Shown piece by piece: positions 1 through 8,374 of a stretch of 64,000 bases of DNA. Positions within the stretch are counted from its first letter, which is position 1. Every line of letters starts with the position of its first letter. The DNA comes from Colwellia sp. BRX10-3 (GTDB lineage Bacteria; Pseudomonadota; Gammaproteobacteria; Enterobacterales; Alteromonadaceae), in assembly GCF_014077505.1 (NCBI RefSeq), contig NZ_JACGWA010000005.1, positions 124,001-188,000 on the forward strand. Direction: 5' to 3'. The translations under genes were made by a program, and so were the position numbers. The notes beneath the pieces were generated by a model. It saw only the letters and a program-made list of their open reading frames with translations. It ran no database searches and had not been told where the DNA came from.

Positions 1-162
1 AACCTTTGGATTAAAAAGTTGTAGGTGTAGCTGCTTGTTATCTTAAAATATCGCTATTTATAATATTTAAAAAACTATACCTGCATAATACGATAAATCA
101 AAGTTCATTTGCTGATGGCAATATTTTATTCAGTGAAAAAGCATTATAAAGCTACTGATAAT

Positions 163-186
163 AAAAAGCGCCCAAATTGGGCGCGC
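163..186 (-). terminator. Intrinsic terminator of the minus-strand polysaccharide operon
   Basis: Read on the minus strand, GCGCCC, a five-base loop and GGGCGC form a perfect six-pair stem that is followed at once by TTTTTAT. It lies about 30 bases after the wecE stop codon, so it most likely ends the whole polysaccharide transcript. The remaining bases 1-160 are AT-rich and show no gene. Confidence 0.8.
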
Positions 187-215
187 AAAAACTATAACGA
201 TGAAAGTTTCATTGA

Positions 216-1370
216 TTAGTAAAGTTCACTAATATGTTCCTGCTTATAATAACCCCTAACACTGTTGATGATTTTTGAAAGTTGGTCAGGGGTTATACCG
301 TAAAACAAAGGCAACCTAACCAATCTTTCACTATGAGCGGTAGTAATAACATCAGCCCCATAAAACTCACCAAATTCAAGCCCAGCTGGAGCGCTATGTA
401 AAGGCACATAATGAAATACGGCCATAATACCATCAGCCCTTAAATGTGAAATCAGTGCTGTCCGCACTGCTAGCGACTCACATTTAAGATAAAACATATG
501 TCCATTGTTAGTCGCGAAATCAGAGATATTCGGTAATGTAATCAATCCTTTAACCGCCAAATCATCTAACTTTGATGCGTAAACATTCCAACTATTACGC
601 CGGTCATTGTTAATTTCAGACAATTTAAGTAATTGACCATATAAATAGGCGGCTTGTATTTCAGAAGGTAAATAGCTAGAACCAATATCCACCCAACTGT
701 ATTTATCAACACTACCACGGAAAAACTGACTTCGATTAGTGCCTTTTTCTCTTATGATTTCAGCTCGGCTTAGCATTTTTGAATCATTAATCAGTAATGC
801 GCCACCTTCACCACCACTGGTGATGTTTTTTGTTTCATGAAAACTAAATGTACCAAAATGACCAATAGTGCCTAAAGGTTTACCGTTATAAAAGCTGTCA
901 ATCGCTTGAGCGGCATCTTCAACAACATATAAATTATGTTCTTCAGCTAGTGCCATTATGCTGTCCATATCACAAGCAACACCAGCATAATGAACAGGTA
1001 CAATCGCTTTTGTTTTGCTATTTATTGCTGCCTTAATACATTCAGGGTCAATATTCATCGTCGCTGCATCCACATCGACAAATATTATTTTTGCTCCTCG
1101 CAAAGCAAAGGCATTGGCCGTTGAAACAAAAGTGTAGCTAGGCATAATTACCTCATCGCCTACTTTTAAATCAATTAATATCGCTGCCATTTCCAGTGCG
1201 GCTGTACATGACGGCGTTAATAAAGCTTTTTTACATCCCGTAAGTTGTTCTAGTAAGACCTCACATTTCTTTGAAAATGGTCCGTCACCACTCAAAGCTC
1301 GAGATGCTATTGCTTCGCTAATATAATCTAATTCATTACCAACAACAGGCGAGTTATTAAAAGGAATCAT
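216..1370 (-). CDS. wecE: dTDP-4-amino-4,6-dideoxygalactose transaminase (WecE/RffA family)
   Basis: This PLP-dependent DegT/DnrJ/EryC1/StrS aminotransferase should convert dTDP-4-keto-6-deoxyglucose and glutamate to dTDP-Fuc4N in the cytoplasm. The 384 residues match my memory of E. coli WecE almost end to end: the MIPFN start, the stretch PSYTFVSTANAF, VVEDAAQ, and SFHETKN, whose Lys181 is the expected Schiff-base lysine. REKGTNRSQFFRG and the C-terminal FHYVPLH region are also typical. It is the last gene of the minus-strand polysaccharide operon and is preceded by AGGTGG, a plausible ribosome site. Its usual partners wecD, rmlA and rmlB are not in this window, so the sugar precursor must be made from elsewhere. 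The dTDP-Fuc4N could feed either the polymer or the ArnC-like cassette upstream; which of the two is inference. WecE-type assignment is firm, exact substrate less so. Confidence 0.93.
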   Translation of the reverse strand: MIPFNNSPVVGNELDYISEAIASRALSGDGPFSKKCEVLLEQLTGCKKALLTPSCTAALEMAAILIDLKVGDEVIMPSYTFVSTANAFALRGAKIIFVDVDAATMNIDPECIKAAINSKTKAIVPVHYAGVACDMDSIMALAEEHNLYVVEDAAQAIDSFYNGKPLGTIGHFGTFSFHETKNITSGGEGGALLINDSKMLSRAEIIREKGTNRSQFFRGSVDKYSWVDIGSSYLPSEIQAAYLYGQLLKLSEINNDRRNSWNVYASKLDDLAVKGLITLPNISDFATNNGHMFYLKCESLAVRTALISHLRADGIMAVFHYVPLHSAPAGLEFGEFYGADVITTAHSERLVRLPLFYGITPDQLSKIINSVRGYYKQEHISELY

Positions 1371-1629
1371 AATTTACCACCTGAATTATCCTTAATCATG
1401 GTTGTCCCTTGTGTATGTATATAACATCTATCATGCCTAGCTGATCGCATATATCTAGATGTATGGAAAGATGATGAGCAGAATCGGCTATCGAATCTAA
1501 TGATTCTAAGTTGTTTGCATAAATTACGCCAAACAACGTGATATTCTGTTACATTCATTAAAAATCAAATGAATGCTACTCCAAGACAGCAGGCACAATT
1601 TGCTACTGTTATATTCAATTTTTAATCCA
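1371..1629 (-). other. Gene-poor gap with two short overlapping reading frames, possible gene remnant
   Basis: No recognisable gene lies between wecE and the acetyltransferase gene. Two short minus-strand frames overlap here. One (1367-1558, 63 codons, ATG start) ends in an ATGA overlap with wecE, which could mean translational coupling, but its composition (many Arg, His, Cys) is unlike a normal protein. The other, open from 1548 to the stop at 1396, reads like the C-terminal end of an ordinary soluble protein (for example SLDSIADSAHHLSIHLD) but has stop codons just upstream and no ATG. I do not recognise either. A decayed gene between the two neighbours is one reading, chance is another. 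Confidence 0.2.
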
Positions 1630-2181
1630 TCATAAATTTGGGTTATTGTATTTTTTAATTATTCTATCTTTAATTTTTTTAGCGGGTACACCGCCAACAA
1701 CTGTGTAAGGCTCTACGCTTTTAGCAACGACACTCCCTGCGGCGATTATTGCTCCTTCGCCTATAGTAACACCCTGTAAAATGGTAGAATCACCACCAAT
1801 CCAAACATTATCTTTAACATAAATCGAAGCTGAATTGTCTGCTAAGTTTATATCATTCATTTCATGACCAGCAGCGAAAAAACGTATTGCTGGTCCTAAT
1901 CGAACATTGTTGCCGATTGAAATTTTTGTTTGTTGTTTATCATGCCATGAAGAAAAAAATTCACAACCTCTATTAATTGAAACGTCATTCCCAATATGTA
2001 TAGTGGATGGGTAACGAAAATAAACATTTGAATCAATAAAAACACGTTTACCATAATTACCCAGAATTATATTCCAGAATGGAACCCTTAATATTGGTGG
2101 CAATATAAAAATAATAATATGAATAATATTGATCACATAGGAATAATGTAGAAAAGCGAAACGCAAAAAATTTTTTTTCAT
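1630..2181 (-). CDS. Hexapeptide-repeat O-acetyltransferase (WbbJ/LbH type)
   Basis: Predicted to transfer an acetyl group from acetyl-CoA to a sugar hydroxyl or amino group. After a hydrophobic N-terminus the protein shows left-handed beta-helix repeats (IHIGNDVSI, ISIGNNVRLG, IYVKDNVWIGG, VTIGEGAIIAAGSVV) and the closing VVGGVPAKKIKDR typical of the maltose/galactoside acetyltransferase branch. AAGHEM contains the histidine expected at the active site. The frame is open to 2214, but I place the start at the ATG ending at 2181 (MKKNFLRF, 183 residues), because the upstream codons overlap the preceding gene. Spacing to that gene is 5 bases. The position next to WecE suggests N-acetylation of Fuc4N or O-acetylation of a carrier-linked sugar; the acceptor is not determined by the sequence. 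Confidence 0.8.
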   Translation of the reverse strand: MKKNFLRFAFLHYSYVINIIHIIIFILPPILRVPFWNIILGNYGKRVFIDSNVYFRYPSTIHIGNDVSINRGCEFFSSWHDKQQTKISIGNNVRLGPAIRFFAAGHEMNDINLADNSASIYVKDNVWIGGDSTILQGVTIGEGAIIAAGSVVAKSVEPYTVVGGVPAKKIKDRIIKKYNNPNL

Positions 2182-2186
2182 TAGGT

Positions 2187-2492
2187 TTACACCATATAAA
2201 TAGATACGCCACAAAACACTAAGAATGCACCTAGTATCTGCATACGTACGACTTTTTCTTTTAAGACATAGTAGGATAAGATTAAGACAATTAGGCCATT
2301 TAAACTAGTCATCATATAAACTGTATCCACACTTAGATATTTTAATGCTAAAAAGCTAAAAACAGGTGCAAGGATAAAGCTAATAATCGCAGTTACCAAC
2401 AATAATAGCCTCTTTTTAATAGCATATTGTTTATACAGTACCACACCGAAAGAAGTAGCTAATACGGCACATAAAGTTAAAAAATAGCCCAT
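2187..2492 (-). CDS. Half-size EamA/SMR-type membrane protein, ArnE/ArnF-like flippase subunit
   Basis: The roughly 101-residue protein is almost entirely four hydrophobic helices, ending in LGAFLVFCGVSIYMV, a terminal-helix pattern of the EmrE/EamA superfamily. Half-size members of this family act as pairs; ArnE and ArnF, for example, flip undecaprenyl phosphate-linked aminoarabinose across the inner membrane. The next gene upstream encodes a second such half, and an ArnC-like glycosyltransferase lies two genes further up, so a lipid-carrier flippase is more likely than drug export. The ATG ending at 2492 is preceded by AAGGAAG at good distance and overlaps the stop of the upstream gene; a GTG one codon earlier is also possible. 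Confidence 0.72.
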   Translation of the reverse strand: MGYFLTLCAVLATSFGVVLYKQYAIKKRLLLLVTAIISFILAPVFSFLALKYLSVDTVYMMTSLNGLIVLILSYYVLKEKVVRMQILGAFLVFCGVSIYMV

Positions 2493-2830
2493 CACTTAAC
2501 TTCCTTCGCCGTTTCCATCAAATATAGACCTGCGAGTATTATAATTAAACCACTGATCTTTTGAATAGTTAACGACGTATCTCCGATAATGACAGCATAA
2601 ATAAATATTAACGGAAAAAAAATCGCCGTAAGGGGGTAAGTTTTCGATAAATCATAATGTTTATTTAACCATCCCCAAGTTACAAACTTCACTAAGTTAA
2701 TAAGGAAAACAAGTATAATTATGCTTATGCCTAAAAGGCTAAATAGTTCATATTCGCCAGATGATTGCTTTAAAATAATAGAAGTTAACAATGTGAGAAA
2801 TACAGTGAATAAGACGCTTAATATTCGCAT
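2492..2830 (-). CDS. Half-size EamA/SMR-type membrane protein, second ArnE/ArnF-like subunit
   Basis: A 112-residue protein with four predicted membrane helices. The third-helix region SKTYPLTAIFFPLIFIYAVIIGDTSL and the last helix KISGLIIILAGLYLME carry the pattern seen in ArnF and other EamA-type half transporters. It probably pairs with the product of the overlapping downstream gene to move a polyprenyl-phosphate sugar to the periplasmic side. I chose the ATG ending at 2830, three bases after the sulfotransferase stop; a TTG six codons earlier extends the frame but would overlap that gene. No strong ribosome site precedes it, which is consistent with translational coupling. Confidence 0.7.
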   Translation of the reverse strand: MRILSVLFTVFLTLLTSIILKQSSGEYELFSLLGISIIILVFLINLVKFVTWGWLNKHYDLSKTYPLTAIFFPLIFIYAVIIGDTSLTIQKISGLIIILAGLYLMETAKEVK

Positions 2831-2832
2831 AT

Positions 2833-3564
2833 TTAATCTGACCAACAACTAACGTCACAATAGTTACCTACAGTATTGACTGTTTTAAAGTAATAATCGT
2901 TTAAATACTCACTGACTACACTCGGAATTTCTATTTTCTGAGTACTCGCATTTTCTAATTTTTCAAATGATTCAGGTACAAAACATTTGTCGACATCTAA
3001 AAATTCATATGTCATTTGAAGTTGATTTAAATCAGTGGTAATAAGTTCTTTGCATAGAATTAGAATATTATCATTAGAAAAATATTGCTGATAAAGCTTA
3101 ATATAATTGTCGTATAAGCCCCGGCCAAGATAGTTAAATGGATCGGTAGAAAGTTCAATATCTAATTTTGGAGCTGGTAAAGTGTTTAGAATAGCCTCTT
3201 TCATAGTACGACACTCCAAGCCATTATTAACTGAAAAATGGTAATTAGATATTGCACGTTCCGCAGGATTTCTCAGTAACATAATGATTTTTGCATTTGG
3301 ATACATTGCTACAATTCGCTGTGCAGCTAGTTCTGATTCAATATATGTCGTACTTTTTTCACCGCAAGCGCTAATGTTAGAGTTAATATTACCAAAGTAT
3401 TTTTGTTCATAATGTTCTTTTTTAGAATCAAATGTTTGTGTTAAAAAATATTTTGGTTCCGGTTTTATTGGTTGTGCCATTGTAATTTGAGGATGTTGTT
3501 GTAACATCTGATATAACCAAGTTGTACTACTCCTTTGAGCCCCAACAATGAAAAACTGATTCAT
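2833..3564 (-). CDS. PAPS-dependent sulfotransferase
   Basis: The N-terminal loop FIVGAQRSSTTWLYQML is the 5'-phosphosulfate-binding motif of the sulfotransferase superfamily, and LLRNPAERAISNYHF (about residues 98-112) is the 3'-phosphate-binding strand and helix. The 243-residue length is that of compact bacterial members. It should move sulfate from PAPS to a sugar hydroxyl in the cytoplasm. The gene begins inside the stop of the ArnC-like glycosyltransferase gene (ATGA overlap) and is followed after 3 bases by the EmrE-like pair, so its substrate may be a carrier-linked sugar made by that cassette. Sulfated exopolysaccharides are common in marine bacteria. The family assignment is firm; the acceptor is inferred. 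Confidence 0.88.
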   Translation of the reverse strand: MNQFFIVGAQRSSTTWLYQMLQQHPQITMAQPIKPEPKYFLTQTFDSKKEHYEQKYFGNINSNISACGEKSTTYIESELAAQRIVAMYPNAKIIMLLRNPAERAISNYHFSVNNGLECRTMKEAILNTLPAPKLDIELSTDPFNYLGRGLYDNYIKLYQQYFSNDNILILCKELITTDLNQLQMTYEFLDVDKCFVPESFEKLENASTQKIEIPSVVSEYLNDYYFKTVNTVGNYCDVSCWSD

Positions 3565-4487
3565 TCAATTTCCTCAGAAATATGATAGGCACGATCATGA
3601 GATAAGGTTCGCGAAATACGGATGACATATTCACCTAAAACACCTAACAGTAAAATAACAAATCCATTCAAAAATGATAGTAGTGCTATTAAAGTTGTCC
3701 AGCCTTGCACGTTGGAACCATAAAAAAATTGTTTTATGATCATAAACATACCCCAGCCAAAACTTAAAATAGCAATAAAAGCGCCGATGGTTGAAAGTAA
3801 CTTTAGCGGATAAGAAGAATAATTAAATAACAAACGACTCACTAAGAGTAAAATTTTACCGAGAGAATAATTTGACTCACCGTTATCCCGTTTCGCATGC
3901 TTAGTTAATGTATTTCCAATCTTACTAGCATGCATTAATAACAATCCTGGAATATAGGGTTCATTAACCCGATACTTAGTTATTCTTTTAGCTAGCGCTT
4001 GAGTAAAAATTCGAAAATTTGTTAGTGTAATATTATCGGGCTTATCAAATACTTTCTTGTTTAGCAAGTCTATGATCTTAGTGCCAATTTTTCTATATGA
4101 CGCATGTTTTTTCTCTTCGAATTTAGCAAAAACCAAATCATACCCTTCTTCAATTTTAGTCACTAACTTTATAATTTCACTAGGCGGGTTTTGTAAATCA
4201 TCATCCATGGTAATAATGTAATCACCAGATGACTTTTCAATGCCACAAATTACAGCAGTGTGTTGGCCGTAGTTTTTAACTAAGTTGATTGCTTTTACTT
4301 CATTAATATTTTTGGCCAGTTCTGAAATAACTTTCCAGCTGTCATCAGGGCTACCATCATTTACAAGTATTAACTCGTAGTCATCTGTTATTTTACTAAC
4401 ATGAGTGATTATTTCTTCAACAGTTTTTTCAACAAAATGTTCACTTTTATAAACGGGAATAACTATAGATAACTTCAAAACTAACAC
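3561..4487 (-). CDS. Polyprenyl-phosphate glycosyltransferase, family 2 (ArnC/GtrB/DPM1-like)
   Basis: A GT-A domain begins with LSIVIPVYKSE and carries VNDGSPDDSW, the HTAV element and the DXD motif in TMDDDLQNPP. The C-terminus has two membrane helices (about residues 235-255 and 265-290), exactly the layout of ArnC and GtrB, which attach one sugar to undecaprenyl phosphate on the cytoplasmic face. Length 308 is normal for this group. The first codon is uncertain: a GTG ends at 4487, while a TTG ending at 4478 (KLSIVIPV) has AAGG eight bases before it. The gene is the first of a coupled run with sulfotransferase and flippase genes, separated from the upstream polysaccharide genes by 275 bases. 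The sugar donor cannot be read from the sequence. Confidence 0.87.
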   Translation of the reverse strand: MLVLKLSIVIPVYKSEHFVEKTVEEIITHVSKITDDYELILVNDGSPDDSWKVISELAKNINEVKAINLVKNYGQHTAVICGIEKSSGDYIITMDDDLQNPPSEIIKLVTKIEEGYDLVFAKFEEKKHASYRKIGTKIIDLLNKKVFDKPDNITLTNFRIFTQALAKRITKYRVNEPYIPGLLLMHASKIGNTLTKHAKRDNGESNYSLGKILLLVSRLLFNYSSYPLKLLSTIGAFIAILSFGWGMFMIIKQFFYGSNVQGWTTLIALLSFLNGFVILLLGVLGEYVIRISRTLSHDRAYHISEEIE

Positions 4488-4762
4488 CTTATTTTAACTG
4501 TATTTTATTATTTACTAAACCTAAAGAGCATTGGCCATAGTTTTTATAACCATGGTGTTGCCTATCATTATTAATTACTCTCTACCCATTCTAATTGAAG
4601 GCTATTTATTAATAGACATTATTTATAATTCAGCTTATAAACTGCTTTAGCATTATCAATCACTAAAAATAAAACGGTATAACATACTATATTGTTTCCT
4701 AAAACCCCTTCCAAGCCTATTCTATTTATTGATAAATCTGTGTTGTAATAAGCTTCCTTTAC
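4488..4762. other. AT-rich intergenic break inside the polysaccharide operon
   Basis: These 275 bases contain no open frame of note. They are the longest gap in the minus-strand arm, where most neighbours overlap or lie within 50 bases. I see no clear terminator and no convincing promoter; TTGATA (minus strand) has no good -10 at 16-18 bases. It marks a likely boundary between the core polysaccharide genes and the sulfotransferase/ArnC-like module. Confidence 0.5.
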
Positions 4763-5701
4763 TTAAATTGAAGTAATTCGTTTAGTTTTTTGTAGTAACG
4801 TAAGCATAAAAGATGGGCACCACTTAAAAAACAGGCCTTGCGACTTTAGCTTTGAATCATTATCTAATTCAGCAGCAAGTAATAGTGCATCTCCTCCTAA
4901 CCTGAAGTCGCCATTAAAAATAAAGGCCTCGGCATAGCGTAAGTGAATATTTTTTTCTACTTGCTGATAGTCCACTTCTTTACTTTGCGAATAAGATTTT
5001 GCAAATGGCCTAATCTTAGCTAAACAAACTAGTTCTGCTTTATACATTTTAGCTTCATTAGATGAATAATTATTTTCATGAAATATATGTATGGCTAGAT
5101 ACTCTTCGACAAAGTCGACTTCACAAACTAACGACATTTTAAGCCAAGCTAACCAGTCATCTACCCCCATAAGCTCAATGTCTTTGTCAAACGCTTCTAT
5201 TTCTAGCAGCAATGTTCTACGGGCTATAGCGGTACAACTCACTATCTCATTTTTCTTTGTCAACGATGCGTAAATATTCCCACGATATGTATCAAAGAAT
5301 GGAAGCTCTACCTGCCGGTCTTCTGATATATGATCTTCAATAGCACCACAATAAACCAAGCCAACCTTTGGGTTATCAAATAAAACAACTTGCTTAGTAA
5401 GTTTTTCTGGGAGCCAAAAATCATCTTGATCACAAAAAGCAATAAATTCACCTTTTGCGTTTGCTATACCAAATTGCCTAGCACACGCCACGCCACCATT
5501 GTCTTTATGCAGTATTACAATACGGCTGTCTTTTTGCGCTATTTTATCAAAAAAGTCGGTTGTAGCATCTGGACTTCCATCATTAATTATCAATAATTCA
5601 AAGTTCTGAAAACTTTGATGCAAAAGACTATCAATGGTTTTTTCTATGTATTTTTCTCCTTTATAAAAAGGAACAACAATAGAAATTAACGTTTGAGACA
5701 T
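4763..5701 (-). CDS. Glycosyltransferase family 2
   Basis: An inverting GT-A glycosyltransferase. The start LISIVVPFYKGEKYIEKTIDSLL, the motif IINDGSPDATTDF and the metal-binding FCDQDDFW (about residue 96) define the catalytic domain, which fills the first 200 or so residues. The remaining C-terminal part (VEKNIHLRYAEAFIFNGDFRLGGDALLLAAEL) looks helical and repeat-like and has no motif I know. No membrane segments are visible, so it is probably cytoplasmic or peripheral, adding one sugar to the lipid-linked repeat unit. It follows the flippase gene after 24 bases. Donor and acceptor are unknown. Confidence 0.85.
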   Translation of the reverse strand: MSQTLISIVVPFYKGEKYIEKTIDSLLHQSFQNFELLIINDGSPDATTDFFDKIAQKDSRIVILHKDNGGVACARQFGIANAKGEFIAFCDQDDFWLPEKLTKQVVLFDNPKVGLVYCGAIEDHISEDRQVELPFFDTYRGNIYASLTKKNEIVSCTAIARRTLLLEIEAFDKDIELMGVDDWLAWLKMSLVCEVDFVEEYLAIHIFHENNYSSNEAKMYKAELVCLAKIRPFAKSYSQSKEVDYQQVEKNIHLRYAEAFIFNGDFRLGGDALLLAAELDNDSKLKSQGLFFKWCPSFMLTLLQKTKRITSI

Positions 5702-5725
5702 AAACTTTCCTAATCAATCAGATGA

Positions 5726-7210
5726 CTATTTCTTTAACAACAGACATATTAAATGTTTGCGCATGCTTACAGTTATAATTAAAAACCAAGAAAACACAAA
5801 CAGTGTTACAGAGATAACACCCGCATAAAGAATAAGTTCGAACCATGTCAATGGTTCAACATTTTTTAAAATTTCTTGGCCAATTAATACTAGCGCTATA
5901 TATATTATGGACAATGTTAAAAACTTAATTACGGGTATAGTAATTGAAAAATCATTATATCGTTTCAACAGTATGGCATGCAAAATTACTTCACTAATAA
6001 AAAAGCTTATCGCTGTGGCAATAGCAATTCCTGTTAACCCCCAGTTTTGGGCAAAAGTTATCGATAATACAATATTCAACAGTGCACCAAATAAACTAAC
6101 GACAGAGATGAGTTGATGGTTCGCTTGGGCAAGTAGTAAGGAACTCACTGGGCGTGATACGGACTTACATATGTATGCAAAGCCAAGGATACCAGCCAAA
6201 TAACCGTATTGAGCATATTCAGCCCCAATCCATAAATAGATAAAGTCTTCGGCCAATATTGCTAATGGAGTATAAAGTAATATCACAACAAAAAAATTTA
6301 TGTCTAGTACTTGTTTAAATATATCGTCTATCAAACTATTTCTTGCGACTAATCGATTTAGCATTGGAGCAAACACATCTACAATAGCAACAATCAAACT
6401 CTCTATTTGATTCACTAAATTGTTTATTACTCCATATAATGCGACATATTTCAGGCCTAATATATGACTGATCACTATTGGGTCTGAACGCCTTAAGACA
6501 GTATCAGCGATACCCGCCGCTACAAGGTGTTTAGAATATGAAAATAGATATTTTATTTCTAGAAATGATACAAAATTAAATGAGAATTCAAATCGTTTAT
6601 TAAGCTTTTTCGCGTAATATATTTTTAAGCTATGTGCAATTATGTCGGCGGTAATTGTGGCGATCGCTGCGCCATAAATATTTAAATCAACAATCAGAAA
6701 AAAAACTAATACTGACTTTATTAACGTATTAAGCAAACTTATATTAGCGTCTATATCCATTCTTAGGTAAGCACAAAAAAAACCGTGATAACTATTCATG
6801 ATAAAGTCTAATAACACTTTAAGTGCCAATATTGACAATGCTATAGCAGCACTTGATTGGTTAATATCATTTATACCTAATATCTCAGGTACAAACGCTA
6901 AAATAAACACACAACCTGCAGCAATAAGACCCAAAGCCCCAAACAAAACCACCGAGACTGAAAAGACTACATTGATACGATGGTTATCTGCATTTTCTAA
7001 TGCTATCGCGATTTCACGCTTTACCGCTGAGGAAAACCCTAGTTCAATAAAGTTAAACCAGCCTAAGGTCGAAATGATTAAAAGCCATAGACCATAGCTT
7101 TCATTACCCAGATGCTTTATTAGATAGGGGGTCATCGCCAACGATATCATCGTCAACGATAAAACCTCTATAACCCTGAAAAATGAACTCTTTAATAATT
7201 TATCTTTCAT
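5726..7210 (-). CDS. Lipid-linked oligosaccharide flippase, Wzx-type (MOP superfamily)
   Basis: The 494-residue protein is a string of about 12-14 hydrophobic helices, begins VIEVLSLTMISLAMTPYLIKHLGNESYGLWLL, and has the polysaccharide synthesis protein signature (LGNESYGLW) found in Wzx flippases. It should move the undecaprenyl-diphosphate repeat unit from the cytoplasmic to the periplasmic side of the inner membrane for polymerisation. It sits between glycosyltransferase genes in the same operon, 48 bases after the GT4 gene, as expected for a Wzx/Wzy-type pathway. The partner polymerase Wzy is not visible in the window. Confidence 0.86.
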   Translation of the reverse strand: MKDKLLKSSFFRVIEVLSLTMISLAMTPYLIKHLGNESYGLWLLIISTLGWFNFIELGFSSAVKREIAIALENADNHRINVVFSVSVVLFGALGLIAAGCVFILAFVPEILGINDINQSSAAIALSILALKVLLDFIMNSYHGFFCAYLRMDIDANISLLNTLIKSVLVFFLIVDLNIYGAAIATITADIIAHSLKIYYAKKLNKRFEFSFNFVSFLEIKYLFSYSKHLVAAGIADTVLRRSDPIVISHILGLKYVALYGVINNLVNQIESLIVAIVDVFAPMLNRLVARNSLIDDIFKQVLDINFFVVILLYTPLAILAEDFIYLWIGAEYAQYGYLAGILGFAYICKSVSRPVSSLLLAQANHQLISVVSLFGALLNIVLSITFAQNWGLTGIAIATAISFFISEVILHAILLKRYNDFSITIPVIKFLTLSIIYIALVLIGQEILKNVEPLTWFELILYAGVISVTLFVFSWFLIITVSMRKHLICLLLKK

Positions 7211-7258
7211 ATTTATTGCAGCTAAAAGGCAAAAGATTGAAAAGTTTAATTATATTGA

Positions 7259-8374
7259 TCAATTAAACGTATCCAAAAACTGTTCGCTTGTATTTTCCCA
7301 AGTGTAACTTTCTACAGACTTAAGAATACCTCCACTAGACCAAGCTTCGTTCATCAGGCTCCTTATTCCCTGATAGATTGTATCAGGCTGATAATCTTCA
7401 AGCAGTATACCGTTAATATCATTTTTAATAACTTCTGGTATCCCCCCCACGCTAGTTGCTACCACGGGTGTACCTGTAGCAAGTGCTTCCATAATAACAT
7501 TAGGCACTCCTTCTCTATAACTCGGTAATATGAGTGCGTGAGACTTTGCAAACCACTGATTGAGTTGTTCGTGCGGAATAGCACCTATTATTTTGACTGT
7601 ATTTTGCAGTTCGTTTTGTTCTATATAAGCCGCTAACTTAGCTTTTTCTGGCCCTTTGCCAATTAACGATAATTCAAAATCTACGTTTTTATCTTTTAAT
7701 AATTTGGCTGCGGCTAATAATTCAAACACACCCTTGGTAGAAATTAGATTGCCAATAAACAAGAATTTAAGCTTTGAACTATCAGGCTTTTTCTCAATGC
7801 TAAAACGCTCAAAATTAACGCCATTATAAATTGTTTTTACTTTAGCACTAGGCGCTATTTCAAGCACTTTGGCGGCAAGGGCGTTACTTTTAGTGGCTAC
7901 TGTTGTGGCATGTTTAAAGGCAAAGGCGAGTTGTTTTTTTCTTCTGGGGCAAAGGCTGTGTACATTAACGTCACTGCCTAAGCAATCAATGGTTAATTTA
8001 AAACCAAATATTTTTTTTAAAATTGCTGCAGTCACACCTTCAGGATAAGCCCAGCTAGCTAAAACATATTTATGTTTAGCAAACCAAAGTAATGGCTTTA
8101 TGCTGATAATGATTGAAATCAGCATAAACAAGGGATTCAGCGAACGGCCAATGCCTGGAATGTAGAAAAATGGAAATAAACAAATATTTTTCTGCGAGTA
8201 ATATTCGCGGCCAATGAGTACTTTTTTAAACCAGGTTACAAAAGAAACAGGGATTAAATATGACAAGCTTGCTTGTGCTTCCATATGTGATGTTTGTTGT
8301 AGGTTAAACTGCCCTCTTGTTTTTTCCCAAGGCAATGGATATAAATTTGAGAAAAATAGGATCTGCTTTTTCAT
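7259..8374 (-). CDS. Glycosyltransferase family 4 (GT-B fold)
   Basis: A retaining GT-B glycosyltransferase of 371 residues. The C-terminal half shows KFLFIGNLISTKGVFELLAAA and the E-x7-E nucleotide-sugar motif in REGVPNVIMEALATGTPVV, followed by GGIPEVI. The N-terminal half carries the acceptor domain (FFSNLYPLPWEKTRGQF). No membrane helices beyond amphipathic segments are seen. The start ATG overlaps the stop of the upstream GT4 gene (ATGA), so the two are translationally coupled and probably act in successive steps on the same repeat unit. Sugar specificity unknown. Confidence 0.88.
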   Translation of the reverse strand: MKKQILFFSNLYPLPWEKTRGQFNLQQTSHMEAQASLSYLIPVSFVTWFKKVLIGREYYSQKNICLFPFFYIPGIGRSLNPLFMLISIIISIKPLLWFAKHKYVLASWAYPEGVTAAILKKIFGFKLTIDCLGSDVNVHSLCPRRKKQLAFAFKHATTVATKSNALAAKVLEIAPSAKVKTIYNGVNFERFSIEKKPDSSKLKFLFIGNLISTKGVFELLAAAKLLKDKNVDFELSLIGKGPEKAKLAAYIEQNELQNTVKIIGAIPHEQLNQWFAKSHALILPSYREGVPNVIMEALATGTPVVATSVGGIPEVIKNDINGILLEDYQPDTIYQGIRSLMNEAWSSGGILKSVESYTWENTSEQFLDTFN

